A DNA stretch of 64,000 bases, from positions 1,209,069-1,273,068 of the forward strand of contig NZ_CP059833.1 in the NCBI RefSeq assembly GCF_014117265.1. The letters run 5' to 3'. Both the position numbers and the translations under genes were made by a program. This document shows, one piece after another, positions 53,878 to 61,394 of the stretch; position 1 is the stretch's first letter, and each line of letters begins with the position of its first letter. The notes under the pieces were generated by a model, which saw nothing but the letters and a program-made list of their open reading frames with translations, made no database searches and was not told the origin of the DNA. Source of the stretch: Corynebacterium hindlerae. GTDB taxonomy: Bacteria > Actinomycetota > Actinomycetes > Mycobacteriales > Mycobacteriaceae.

Positions 53878-54200
53878 AGTGGGCCTGCTCTGGCTGTGGC
53901 CCGTTGCCCGCTAATGTCCACCGTGACCAGCACGTCTGCATCGTTGATGGTGCAATCGGTGATGGTTGCACCGTTACGCTGTGCTGTGTCGCGGGCTTTC
54001 TCGCAAGGCGGTACCGAACTGGTGGCGAGCGCCATCGCTCCCGCCACTGCAGATAGCTCTGCGCTGACCTGCGCCCGGTGAGTGTTGCTGACGGTGCGGA
54101 CGGCAGCAGCTGCGATGAGCGCGAGCGCGAGCAGCGCTGCAATGGTTCCGGCGGCCCCAATGGTGAGGGAACCGTCGTCGTCATCCAGGCGCATGAACAA
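53874..54200 (-). CDS. TadE-like minor pseudopilin (Rv3654c type)
   Basis: 108 residues: short charged leader (RLDDDDG), then hydrophobic SLTIGAAGTIAALLALALIAAAA as in class III (type IVb) prepilins, with a cysteine pair in the globular part (PPCEKAR and TDCTIN). The conserved Glu at mature position +5 is Gly here. Last gene of the Tad operon, overlapping TadE by 20 bp. Known in actinobacteria as the helicase/secretion-neighbourhood TadE-like protein. Confidence 0.8.
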   Translation of the reverse strand: MFMRLDDDDGSLTIGAAGTIAALLALALIAAAAVRTVSNTHRAQVSAELSAVAGAMALATSSVPPCEKARDTAQRNGATITDCTINDADVLVTVDISGQRATARAGPL

Positions 54201-54510
54201 GCTCCAGTGGGTAGGTGGCGGACGCTGTGACTGTGGTCAGCGGGGTAGGTATGGCGATGGTTGCGGTCGCCCACACCCCGTCATCGCGGTACGTGACAGT
54301 GCCACGAGGCGGCTGGTACGAGACGCCGAGCGCATGCGCCCTGGCTGCTGCCCCCGCCATATCCACAGCCGAGATGTACCAGGCGAAGGTGGCCATGGCG
54401 GTGACGATCAATCCAGCAACAATGACCAGGCTCGCGACACCGAAGGCTGCTTCGATGGTCACGGACCCGTCGTCGTTGTGCAGGCTAGCTCGGTGACTTA
54501 GACAGCGCAC
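54181..54510 (-). CDS. TadE-like pseudopilin
   Basis: 109 residues if the GTG at 54510 is used (the only ordinary start that leaves a leader before the prepilin motif). Leader NDDG then SVTIEAAFGVASLVIVAG, the TadE processing/helix pattern with Glu+5 kept, and a beta-rich C-terminal part. Start overlaps the pilin gene by 26 bp. A minor pilin expected to help build the Flp/Tad fibre. Confidence 0.78.
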   Translation of the reverse strand: MRCLSHRASLHNDDGSVTIEAAFGVASLVIVAGLIVTAMATFAWYISAVDMAGAAARAHALGVSYQPPRGTVTYRDDGVWATATIAIPTPLTTVTASATYPLELVHAPG

Positions 54511-54667
54511 TGGTAATAATGTTGGTGATTGCGTTGACAACTTGGTCGCCGTTGACCACCGTGAACAGCACGGCGGCCAGCGCAGCGGCCGCGAGCGAGC
54601 CCATGGCGTACTCGATTGTCGACATACCCTCGTCGTCACGGATTTTTTCGTTGAGTAGTGCGAGCAT
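54485..54667 (-). CDS. Flp-type pilin (DUF4244)
   Basis: 60-residue major-pilin candidate: leader MLALLNEKIRDDEG, then MSTIEYAMGSLAAAALAAVLF with the Flp signature Glu5-Tyr6 after the glycine cleavage site. Small size and mostly one helix are typical of Flp subunits. Rv3656c is the positional homologue. No prepilin peptidase (TadV) gene is in the window, so processing must rely on one elsewhere. Confidence 0.85.
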   Translation of the reverse strand: MLALLNEKIRDDEGMSTIEYAMGSLAAAALAAVLFTVVNGDQVVNAITNIITSALSKSPS

Positions 54668-54676
54668 TGTGTTCTC

Positions 54677-55225
54677 CTAATTGTTAATGATGCTGGTTGC
54701 AAGGTTGATGATGATGGGGACGAGCCCCAGGATGAGGAACGCGGGCAGGAAGCACACTGTCAGCGGAATGGCGATGACCACCCCTGCGCGTTGTGCTGCT
54801 GCGGTTGCTGCATCGGCGCTGCGTGACCTGATGTCTTGTGCGCTTCGTTCGCACAGCGCCGCCAGTGAGCTTCCGGTGTGTTGCGAGAAGGTGCTCTGCC
54901 GGATGAGCTCGCTGAGTTCCGGTATCCCTGCGAGGGGATGCCAGGCCGTTGCTGCAGGTACACCGATACTGAGTAGTGCTGCTACACTGGCCCATTCTGC
55001 GGAGGCTGAGCGGCTCACCTGCGATACCGCGTCGGCTGCCACCGCTTGGGTGACACCGGAGCGCAGGCACGCTGCGAACAGCTCAATATCCGCTGCGACA
55101 TCGAGATTGGTGATGGGACCATCGCGAGGTCGCCTGGTGAGTTGATGCTGCTCTACGATCCTGTTGACCACGGAACGCTCCGTGCTGAGCCACATTGCTG
55201 CGGCGACGAAACATAATCCCATCAT
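54677..55225 (-). CDS. TadC-like type II/IV secretion inner-membrane protein
   Basis: 182 residues of the T2SF family: two C-terminal membrane segments (about 140-165 and 158-180 region: AGVVIAIPLTVCFLPAFLILG and VPIIINLATSII) and a helical cytoplasmic domain. Start ATG 55225 overlaps the TadB stop (ATGA). Shorter than proteobacterial TadC, as in M. tuberculosis Rv3657c. Confidence 0.78.
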   Translation of the reverse strand: MMGLCFVAAAMWLSTERSVVNRIVEQHQLTRRPRDGPITNLDVAADIELFAACLRSGVTQAVAADAVSQVSRSASAEWASVAALLSIGVPAATAWHPLAGIPELSELIRQSTFSQHTGSSLAALCERSAQDIRSRSADAATAAAQRAGVVIAIPLTVCFLPAFLILGLVPIIINLATSIINN

Positions 55226-55995
55226 GTGACTGCCCTCGGGTTGCTGGCACGGGCGACGATCACGTCCACCCACAGGAATCCTGCGCAGGCGAGGGCTGTC
55301 CCGACAACGAGCAGCACTTGCCCCAGGGCGGTGGTGGTGAGGAACGGGATGGGGTTTGCTCCCATACCGCTCCCCATCGCGATCCCACCGAGTGGCAGGA
55401 GCGCCAAAATAACCGCCGTCGCCTTCGGCCCTTGGAGCGCGGCATCGGTGGCGCGCGCGTGGCGCAGGTGAGCATCAATGCGTTCTTGAACGTGCACCAG
55501 GAGGTTCGAGAGGGCAATGCCTTTGGTTTCTGCGATGAGCCACAACCGGGCCGCTGACCGGAGCTCTGTGTACACTGCGGGGGCTTCGAGAAACGCACCA
55601 GCCGGCGGCATCCCAGCCGCGCTGCGATGAGCCGCGATGGCACACACACCCTGCAGTGGTTCTGCTACCTCGGTGGCTGCGTGGGCGATGGCTTCGTGGG
55701 TAGTTGCGCCGGCCTCAAGGTCGGCGGCCATCGCACCGAGCAAACTCGCGGTGTCGGTCGCGGCCTGCTCACGCGCAGCTTGCCGACGCCCCTCCCACAC
55801 CTTCCGTACTGCCACAGCGAGCACCATGGCCAATGAGGCCACCACGCCGGGTCCGTGCATTATCACAAATCCACCGAGAACCACGATGGGAATGAGCAAA
55901 AGCTTCGTTTTCCGTGGGCGGTATGACATTCTCAAGGCTGGCGATGGTGAGGAGAGTAGCAACGCTGTACCGATCGCGAACAACGAGTTAATCAT
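55222..55995 (-). CDS. TadB-like type II/IV secretion inner-membrane protein
   Basis: 257 residues: N-terminal membrane segments (about 1-15 and 31-62), a T2SF domain (ASLLGAMAADLEAG and ARLWLIAETKG), and C-terminal membrane segments (about 190-245). It should form the platform of the Tad machine with TadC. Start overlaps the TadA stop by one base (TAATG). Confidence 0.8.
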   Translation of the reverse strand: MINSLFAIGTALLLSSPSPALRMSYRPRKTKLLLIPIVVLGGFVIMHGPGVVASLAMVLAVAVRKVWEGRRQAAREQAATDTASLLGAMAADLEAGATTHEAIAHAATEVAEPLQGVCAIAAHRSAAGMPPAGAFLEAPAVYTELRSAARLWLIAETKGIALSNLLVHVQERIDAHLRHARATDAALQGPKATAVILALLPLGGIAMGSGMGANPIPFLTTTALGQVLLVVGTALACAGFLWVDVIVARASNPRAVT

Positions 55996-57116
55996 TAGAT
56001 GGGCTCCCCTTTAGTCGGCTCTAAACCATTAGGGGTTCGCCAAATTGTTTCCAGTTCCAAGTGTTGTTTACGCAGCTCAGCGACCTCTTCGACGATGCGG
56101 CCGTGGCGGGTGCGCTTCATCATGATCACGTAGCGCACGGCTGCCGCTAGCTGGGTGTGCAGGGCCGGACCGTCGAGTCCCCCGAGCATTGCCAGCGCTT
56201 CCAAGCGCGCTGGGACTTCAGATACCGAGTTGGCGTGGACCGTTCCAGCACCACCGTCGTGCCCCGTATTCAAGGCTGCGAGCAGGTCCACTACTTCCGC
56301 GCCACGGATTTCCCCGAGCACGATACGGTCGGGCCTCATGCGCAGCGCCTGTTTCAGCAAATCCGCCATGGTAAATACGCCGACGCCTTCCACATTTTTA
56401 CTGCGGGACACAAGTGACACCACGTGCGGATGCGCAGGTCGTAGCTCTGCGGTGTCCTCGATGCAGACGATCCGCTCCTCAGCCGATACCTCACCCAGCA
56501 GCGCCGACAGCATCGTCGTCTTGCCTGTGCCGGTTCCCCCGGCGACCAGGAACGAACCTCGTTCGGACACGATCGTTCCCAGCAGCTGCCTGCCGTAGTC
56601 GTCGATGCACCCTAGCTCCACCATGCGATCCAAGGTCATTGCAGCTTGCCGCAGCACGCGTAGTGAGATGCAGGTCCCCGAGTCACTCAGAGGCGGAATG
56701 ATCGCGTGCACGCGGATGCTGGTGCCGTCATCACGCCGTAGCCGGCCGTCGGCGAAGGGCTGGGCGTCGTCAAGCCTGCGCCCGCAGGCCACCGCAAGTC
56801 GGGTGGCCAGTTGCCTTACCTGTTCCTCGGAGGCGAAGCTCAACTCGGCCCGCTCGAGTCCGTCGCCCCGGTCGAACCACACCTGATCTGGGCCGTTGAC
56901 CAACACATCCGTAACTCCTGGCAGCGCCAAAAGGCTGTCCAACGCACCGGCCCCAGAGGACTCCTGGCGCAGCTGGCGTAGCAGCCCCAGCAGTTCAACG
57001 TCGCTAATCACCCCTGCTTCCTCGCGGATCAGCGCGGCCACATAGTCCGGGGGAGCTGCTGCTAGCGCCCCATACTCCGCAGCAATCTTCAGCTGCACTC
57101 TGTCAATGACATCCAC
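55995..57116 (-). CDS. TadA/CpaF secretion ATPase
   Basis: 373 residues, type II/IV secretion ATPase powering pilus assembly: Walker A GGTGTGKTTMLSALL, Asp box region RIVCIEDTAELRP, Walker B-like ADRIVLGEIRGAEV (here RPDRIVLGEIRGAEV), and His box NTGHDGGAGTVHANS. Single ATPase, so retraction is not expected. Follows ssd by 9 bp. Confidence 0.92.
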   Translation of the reverse strand: MDVIDRVQLKIAAEYGALAAAPPDYVAALIREEAGVISDVELLGLLRQLRQESSGAGALDSLLALPGVTDVLVNGPDQVWFDRGDGLERAELSFASEEQVRQLATRLAVACGRRLDDAQPFADGRLRRDDGTSIRVHAIIPPLSDSGTCISLRVLRQAAMTLDRMVELGCIDDYGRQLLGTIVSERGSFLVAGGTGTGKTTMLSALLGEVSAEERIVCIEDTAELRPAHPHVVSLVSRSKNVEGVGVFTMADLLKQALRMRPDRIVLGEIRGAEVVDLLAALNTGHDGGAGTVHANSVSEVPARLEALAMLGGLDGPALHTQLAAAVRYVIMMKRTRHGRIVEEVAELRKQHLELETIWRTPNGLEPTKGEPI

Positions 57117-57125
57117 GACTTCCCC

Positions 57126-58136
57126 CTACAGCTCATGGTTGAGCGCACGCACCGCGCCTGACAGCCCGCGTGGCACGCGGACCAGTCCCTTGGTTTCCAA
57201 CTGCTTCGCCAGGCCCGGGACCGACGGCACCTCAGCCACCACGCGAATCCCCGACAGGTCTCCCACTTCGCCACGATCCATCCCTGACCAGCCCCGATAC
57301 CGCACCACCCCCAGGAAATCCACCTCCGGATACGCCGTGGCTAACGAAGACGCCGCCGCTACCGCACGCAGCTCCGCAGGAATCACGAGCACCACCGAAC
57401 TCACCGCGCTGAGCACATCCCCAAAACCCGGAAGCCGAACAGACAGATCCACCACCACTGGAAAACCTGCCAATGTCTCCAGCGCCGAACACACCCCGGC
57501 GGCACTACAGCTAGGCAACGCCCCCTTGCTCCGCGAATGCGTCAGCACCCCTAGCCCTTGCGAGGTGGGCAGTGCGCCCCACAAGTCCTCGGCCGCCACG
57601 GCCCCCTTCTCTAAGTTCACGTCATTCCACCGGGCACCCACCTGCTGCTCCATCCCGAGTAACAGGTCGAGGCCTCCGGAGTGCGGGTCGGCGTCGATAA
57701 GCACTGCCCCCTCCCCCTGTGCCCGCGCCAACGCGGCGGCCAATACGCTCGCCCCGCTGCCGCCAACCGCGCCCAGCACCCCCACGCTGTTCCGCGTCGC
57801 GCGCTGCGACGCCCCACGCTCCCCCAACACTTTCAGCAGCTCAGGAGCCTGCGCCGGCACGACGAACCCATGCGCGGCCCCCACCTCAACAGCGCACTGC
57901 CAATCCACCGGCCCAGGGTCACGCTCCACGAGCACCACCCGAGAATGCCTCACCCGACCACCGAGTTCACTGGCCATCTGTCTATCCACCACTACAGCGC
58001 TACACCGGCTCGCCGCCCGCCTCACCTCCTGGGGGCTGCGCACATCAATAATCTTTTGGCCGGTAGCCGCCACAATTTGCACCACTTCCGGGTGCACGGC
58101 GGGATCTGTCACTGCAACAACAATGCTGGAATTCAT
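57126..58136 (-). CDS. ssd: Septum-site-determining protein Ssd (CpaE/MinD-like ATPase)
   Basis: 336 residues: N-terminal receiver-like pseudo-domain (about 1-115) and C-terminal MinD/ParA-type P-loop domain with GAVGGSGAS (Walker A lacking the usual signature Lys) and VLIDADPHSGGLDLLL. Homologue of Rv3660c, which affects septation in M. tuberculosis and localises Tad components as CpaE/TadZ does elsewhere. First gene of the tad operon. Two exact DnaA-box sequences lie upstream. ATG 58136 preferred to 58151. Confidence 0.85.
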   Translation of the reverse strand: MNSSIVVAVTDPAVHPEVVQIVAATGQKIIDVRSPQEVRRAASRCSAVVVDRQMASELGGRVRHSRVVLVERDPGPVDWQCAVEVGAAHGFVVPAQAPELLKVLGERGASQRATRNSVGVLGAVGGSGASVLAAALARAQGEGAVLIDADPHSGGLDLLLGMEQQVGARWNDVNLEKGAVAAEDLWGALPTSQGLGVLTHSRSKGALPSCSAAGVCSALETLAGFPVVVDLSVRLPGFGDVLSAVSSVVLVIPAELRAVAAASSLATAYPEVDFLGVVRYRGWSGMDRGEVGDLSGIRVVAEVPSVPGLAKQLETKGLVRVPRGLSGAVRALNHEL

Positions 58137-58189
58137 GCCCACAGCATCCATCCCGGTGCGCGTTCCGCCAATACCCCACTGGCTCTACC

Positions 58190-58238
58190 TGTGGATAACC
58201 CCACTTTTCGCGCACGTTTCAACAAAAACTGTGGATAA
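58190..58238. promoter_or_regulatory. Pair of DnaA boxes upstream of ssd
   Basis: TGTGGATAA occurs at 58190-58198 and again at 58230-58238, same orientation, start-to-start 40 bp. It is the exact complement of the consensus DnaA box TTATCCACA. The pair lies 54-102 bp before the ssd start codon. Confidence 0.6.
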
Positions 58239-58273
58239 CGTAGAAAGACAAAAGTACTCGGCACGTAACCCGC

Positions 58274-58375
58274 AAAACCCGGGAAGCATTCCCCGGGTTT
58301 CGGCGCTTTTTTGAGCTTCACACCTGCTATTTCGCTAATTTCAGCCCACGACCCGGGGAATGCTTCCCAGGTTTT
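58274..58375. repeat. 25-bp inverted repeat with self-palindromic arms
   Basis: Arms 58274-58298 and 58351-58375 are reverse complements at 24 of 25 positions, 52 nt apart. Each arm folds on itself (for example AAACCCGGG / CCCGGGTTT), so either two small hairpins or one long one can form. This looks like alternative RNA structures in the ssd leader, or tandem terminators for the 6C RNA and opposing transcripts. Confidence 0.6.
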
Positions 58376-58427
58376 AGCAGGAAAACCAGAGCCGCCCATG
58401 AAACCCCCAGAACGCGCCCCACACAAG

Positions 58428-58515
58428 AAAAAAGGGACGGCCCGCGCTTCGGGGGGGTGCGCGGGCCGTCTATATTTTCTTACCCGACAACAGGGGGGGG
58501 TTGTGCCGGGGCTGG
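58428..58515 (-). ncRNA. 6C small RNA
   Basis: On the minus strand two consecutive hairpins carry runs of C in their loops. Hairpin 1 (58484-58509) has eight C in its loop. Hairpin 2 (58436-58470) has a perfect 12-bp stem GACGGCCCGCGC/GCGCGGGCCGTC and seven C in the loop. Six T residues (58428-58433) follow closely, forming an intrinsic terminator. This is the defining structure of the actinobacterial 6C RNA. The location between the Rv3660c and Rv3661 homologues is exactly that of the M. tuberculosis 6C RNA (B11). A TATACT -10 box (58522-58527) places the 5' end near 58515. Confidence 0.88.
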
Positions 58516-58521
58516 CCACAC

Positions 58522-58527
58522 AGTATA
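58522..58527 (-). promoter_or_regulatory. -10 box of the 6C RNA
   Basis: TATACT read on the minus strand, 7-8 nt before the predicted RNA start. No strong -35 hexamer is seen. Confidence 0.5.
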
Positions 58528-58613
58528 TCGGGGCCTTGCACTGTTGATTATACACATCACTGTCTTTAACACAATGCCCCACCGGGCAGACTTTCTGGTT
58601 ACACTTGGAAGCC

Positions 58614-59450
58614 GTGAGTTCTCTTGGTCGTTCTTCCGAAACCACGCACGGCGCAGAGCTGCAAACACCCCGCGTCGCTGCGTTTTTTGACCTGGATAAG
58701 ACCATTATTGCTACGAGCTCGGCCTACGCCTTCGGTCGAGAGTTCATGAGCAGTGGGCTCATTTCACCCCGCGCAGCACTGCAGATGAGCTTGGCCCAGG
58801 CAACGTACATTCTCGCTGGTCACACCAGCGAGCAAATGGACAACACGCGAGATCAGCTAACCTCCATGATCGCTGGGTGGGAAGTGGAACAAGTCCGGCA
58901 GATCGCGGAAGAGACGATGAAAAATGTGGTTTCTCCTGCGATCTATCAGGAGGCGCGGGATCTGATTCGGTTCCACCAGAACTTAGGGCATGATGTCATC
59001 ATCATTTCCGCTTCGGCTACCGAGCTCGTGGTGCCGATTGCGAAAGAGCTTGGGGTGACCCAGATCGTGGCCACCGAGCTTGCCACCAAAGATGGTGTTC
59101 TGACTGGTGAGGTGCTGTTTTACGCTAAAGGCCCAGCGAAGGCCGAGGAAATCCGCCGTTTGGCCGAAGAAAACGGCTACGACCTGGACCGGAGTTTTGC
59201 CTACTCGGATTCCGCCACCGATATCCCCATGCTGGAGGCGGTAGGAAATGCCGTTGCAGTGAATCCGGATCGGCCATTGCGGCGCGCGGCGCTTGCCAAC
59301 GATTGGGAAATCAAGACGTTTAAGAACCCAGTCCCGCTCTTTACGGTTCCCTCCACCAAGGAAGTATCGATCGGCACAGGGGTGGTCGCCACCATCGCTG
59401 CCGTGACAGCAGCGGGCGTGTGGCTTTATCGGAATAACAAGAACTCCTAG
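58614..59450 (+). CDS. HAD-IB family phosphatase (SerB-like)
   Basis: 278 residues (GTG start; a TTG at 58605 is also open). HAD motif I FFDLDKTII, motif II IIISASATELV, and motif III SYSDSATDIPML (here AYSDSATDIPML) are intact. A hydrophobic segment at the C-terminus (VVATIAAVTAAGVWLYR) suggests membrane association. Rv3661 is the positional homologue. Related enzymes act on phosphoserine or lysophosphatidate; substrate unassigned. Confidence 0.83.
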   Translation: MSSLGRSSETTHGAELQTPRVAAFFDLDKTIIATSSAYAFGREFMSSGLISPRAALQMSLAQATYILAGHTSEQMDNTRDQLTSMIAGWEVEQVRQIAEETMKNVVSPAIYQEARDLIRFHQNLGHDVIIISASATELVVPIAKELGVTQIVATELATKDGVLTGEVLFYAKGPAKAEEIRRLAEENGYDLDRSFAYSDSATDIPMLEAVGNAVAVNPDRPLRRAALANDWEIKTFKNPVPLFTVPSTKEVSIGTGVVATIAAVTAAGVWLYRNNKNS

Positions 59451-60061
59451 GCTTGGCGCGCGATGGATTCTGCCTCCGTGGCGCCGGCGATGAAGGCACG
59501 CAGCTGGAAGTCGCAGAACTGTTTCGGGTCGCTGAGGAAATCCAGCTCCTGATAGGCACGTGCGTGCCGGTGTAGGTACACCTCAGGCACAGTCAGACCT
59601 CGTGGATCAAAGCCGGTTGCCACGGCCGCGAGACGGCTTGCAGCCCGCGCGATCACCCCTGATCGCGCCCCAAAAGGCTGACACCCCAGCACCACCCCGT
59701 GCACAACACCTGGCAAAAACTCATGCCCTGTGACAATCACCTGTGCCAACTGCTGCAGCGCCACGACATTGTCGGTAGGTTTCCCATCACCTCCGGCCAG
59801 CACATCCATGCGCGCCAACACCTGCAGGGGCGCGCGAAGAAACGTGCGGGCGGTGCCCTCAACCGCATCGGGGGCAAGGACAGACGCCACGTCAATCGCG
59901 GTTTCGGCGGGGATGGCGTCGATAAGCGCAGAAAGGCGAGCGCCCCGCAGCACCGCCTCCGAGGAGGTGACGGCGGAGCGACGCAGGCTCACAGGTCGAC
60001 GGTGCACCGCAGCGATCGTCTCTGTAGCTGCGGTGAATAATTCGGGGGACACTAGCGACAT
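59447..60061 (-). CDS. Conserved hypothetical protein (Rv3662c-like)
   Basis: 204 residues, no membrane or signal segment. A Ser/Arg-rich N-terminal region (PVSLRRSAVTSSEAVLRGARL) and mostly helical sequence follow. Position next to the HAD phosphatase, convergent with a 4-bp overlap, matches Rv3662c. No motif recognised. ATG 60061 is chosen; sequence upstream in frame is Cys-rich and unlike a protein. Confidence 0.65.
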   Translation of the reverse strand: MSLVSPELFTAATETIAAVHRRPVSLRRSAVTSSEAVLRGARLSALIDAIPAETAIDVASVLAPDAVEGTARTFLRAPLQVLARMDVLAGGDGKPTDNVVALQQLAQVIVTGHEFLPGVVHGVVLGCQPFGARSGVIARAASRLAAVATGFDPRGLTVPEVYLHRHARAYQELDFLSDPKQFCDFQLRAFIAGATEAESIARQA

Positions 60062-60165
60062 GGGCACTACTGTACGCAGGATAAAAGGCGAGTCGTTCGC
60101 ACCAGAGCAAATTTCGTGGCACGATTGACAACAAAGACTATGACACACAAATTTGGAGGATTACC

Positions 60166-60672
60166 GTGAGCAATGCCAAGGGGCTCTACACCGCAGGAGA
60201 CGACAGCTTCGCCCCACGGGTGAATGCGATCCCTCTTTCCGACGTCGATACCCGCGCTGCAGGCCAGGGCTCCATCGGTGATCTGGTAAGCGACGCCACT
60301 GCTCAGATGTCCAGCCTGTTCCGCGCCGAGGTAGAACTGGCTAAGACGGAGCTGGCGGTCTCCGCTAAAAAAGGCGCTATCGGTGGCGGCCTGTTTGGTG
60401 CGGCGGGAACCATCGCACTGTACAGCTCTTTCTTCTTTTTCTTCTTCCTTGCAGAACTGCTCAAGCTGTGGCTTGACGGCTGGGCAGCCTACTTGATCGT
60501 CTTCCTGCTGATGCTAGTACTCGCGGGTATTTTCGCGTTTGTCGGTTTGAAAAAGGTCAAGCAGATCAAGAAGCCAGAAAAGACCATCGAGTCTGTGCAG
60601 GAAATGAAGAATCTGGTTCCTGGCCAGGCCCAGAAGAAGCTGGAAGCCAAGAACCACGGCATGTACTCCTAA
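60166..60672 (+). CDS. Holin-X/DUF1469 membrane protein
   Basis: 168 residues: N-terminal amphipathic part, conserved LFRAEVELAKTELAVSAKK (actinobacterial holin-X/phage-holin-like superfamily), then two membrane segments (about 71-97, very Phe-rich, and 104-126) and a basic tail. Despite the family name this is a chromosomal housekeeping membrane protein (Rv3669 position), not evidence of prophage. GTG start with GGAGG SD. Confidence 0.82.
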   Translation: MSNAKGLYTAGDDSFAPRVNAIPLSDVDTRAAGQGSIGDLVSDATAQMSSLFRAEVELAKTELAVSAKKGAIGGGLFGAAGTIALYSSFFFFFFLAELLKLWLDGWAAYLIVFLLMLVLAGIFAFVGLKKVKQIKKPEKTIESVQEMKNLVPGQAQKKLEAKNHGMYS

Positions 60673-60677
60673 ACCAC

Positions 60678-61394
60678 ATGCCGCCACTAACGCCCGGGGA
60701 TCTTTCGATCCCCGGTCCTTTTTCCCACGAGCTGGTGCATACGCGAGGAACCCGGTTGCATTGTGCGACCGCGGGCAATCCGCAGGCACCGCTCGTTTTG
60801 CTGTTGCATGACTGCCTGGGGGGCTGGTTTGATTACCAGTTCATCATTGAGCCGCTGAGTAAGTCACTGCATGTTGGGGCTATGTCGGCTCGGGGGTTCG
60901 CGCAGTCGGATAAACCCCCATCGGGTTATTCGCTCCGCCACGCTGTAGGCGATGTGTCCGGCATGATTCGTGCGCTGGGACACGGTCGCGCCACGATCGT
61001 TGCCTCAGGCACCGCTGCCCGGATCGCGACCGTGCTAGCAGCAAATTATCCGCAGCGAGTCCGCTCCCTGGTGCTGATTGATCCGGTCGCCCGAAGCAGC
61101 GCTGCTAAGTCCGCAGGGGCATTGCTGGCGAGCCGGTTCCCAGACATGGTTGCTCGCATGTCCCTTCCGAAGGCTGAGACCGGTGAGGTACAGCGCACGA
61201 CTGAGCTGCGCGTGCTGTCCTACCAGCTGCCTGGCACCCATGCCCCACGGGTGAAGCATGCTCGGATTGCGGGTGCTTACCTCCCGACCGGATGGACGAC
61301 GGCGCTGACCCAGCCAACAATTTATCTCGATGACTTCCCGCAGCTGCTACGCCCGGCTGAATGCGCGGAGCAGATCAGCAGCAGCGTTATTTAA
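60678..61394 (+). CDS. Degenerate alpha/beta hydrolase (EphE-like)
   Basis: 238 residues aligned with epoxide-hydrolase-type alpha/beta hydrolases (Rv3670/EphE position). The expected nucleophile elbow, GHDxGA in such enzymes, reads ASGTAARIA: the Asp is Gly and flanking glycines are Ala. The oxyanion HG motif is HD (LLHDCLGGW). The protein also stops about 60-80 residues short, before the usual C-terminal catalytic His. The core (RGFAQSDKPP, MIRALGHGRATIV) is kept, so it looks like a pseudoenzyme rather than random decay. Starts 5 bp after the holin-X gene. Confidence 0.75.
   Translation: MPPLTPGDLSIPGPFSHELVHTRGTRLHCATAGNPQAPLVLLLHDCLGGWFDYQFIIEPLSKSLHVGAMSARGFAQSDKPPSGYSLRHAVGDVSGMIRALGHGRATIVASGTAARIATVLAANYPQRVRSLVLIDPVARSSAAKSAGALLASRFPDMVARMSLPKAETGEVQRTTELRVLSYQLPGTHAPRVKHARIAGAYLPTGWTTALTQPTIYLDDFPQLLRPAECAEQISSSVI

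Larger units (their letters stand above)
58137..58427. other. Regulatory stretch between ssd and the 6C RNA
   Basis: No gene. It contains two DnaA boxes (58190-58198 and 58230-58238), a 25-bp inverted repeat pair (58274-58298 and 58351-58375, each arm itself nearly palindromic) and a T-run CTTTTTT after the first arm. It forms the upstream region or leader of the ssd-tad operon, read on the minus strand. Confidence 0.5.

Noticed and set aside
57106..58314. 402-codon plus-strand open frame opposite ssd
   Set aside because: Ser/Pro/Thr-rich shadow; the minus strand encodes a clear P-loop protein.
58133..58705. 190-codon minus-strand frame spanning the 6C RNA and inverted repeats
   Set aside because: It runs through the structured RNA and terminators and has no protein-like domains; the stem complementarity explains the sequence better.
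60166..60672. Holin-like gene as evidence of a prophage
   Set aside because: The holin-X/DUF1469 family is a normal chromosomal membrane family here; no other phage gene is nearby and synteny with M. tuberculosis is kept.
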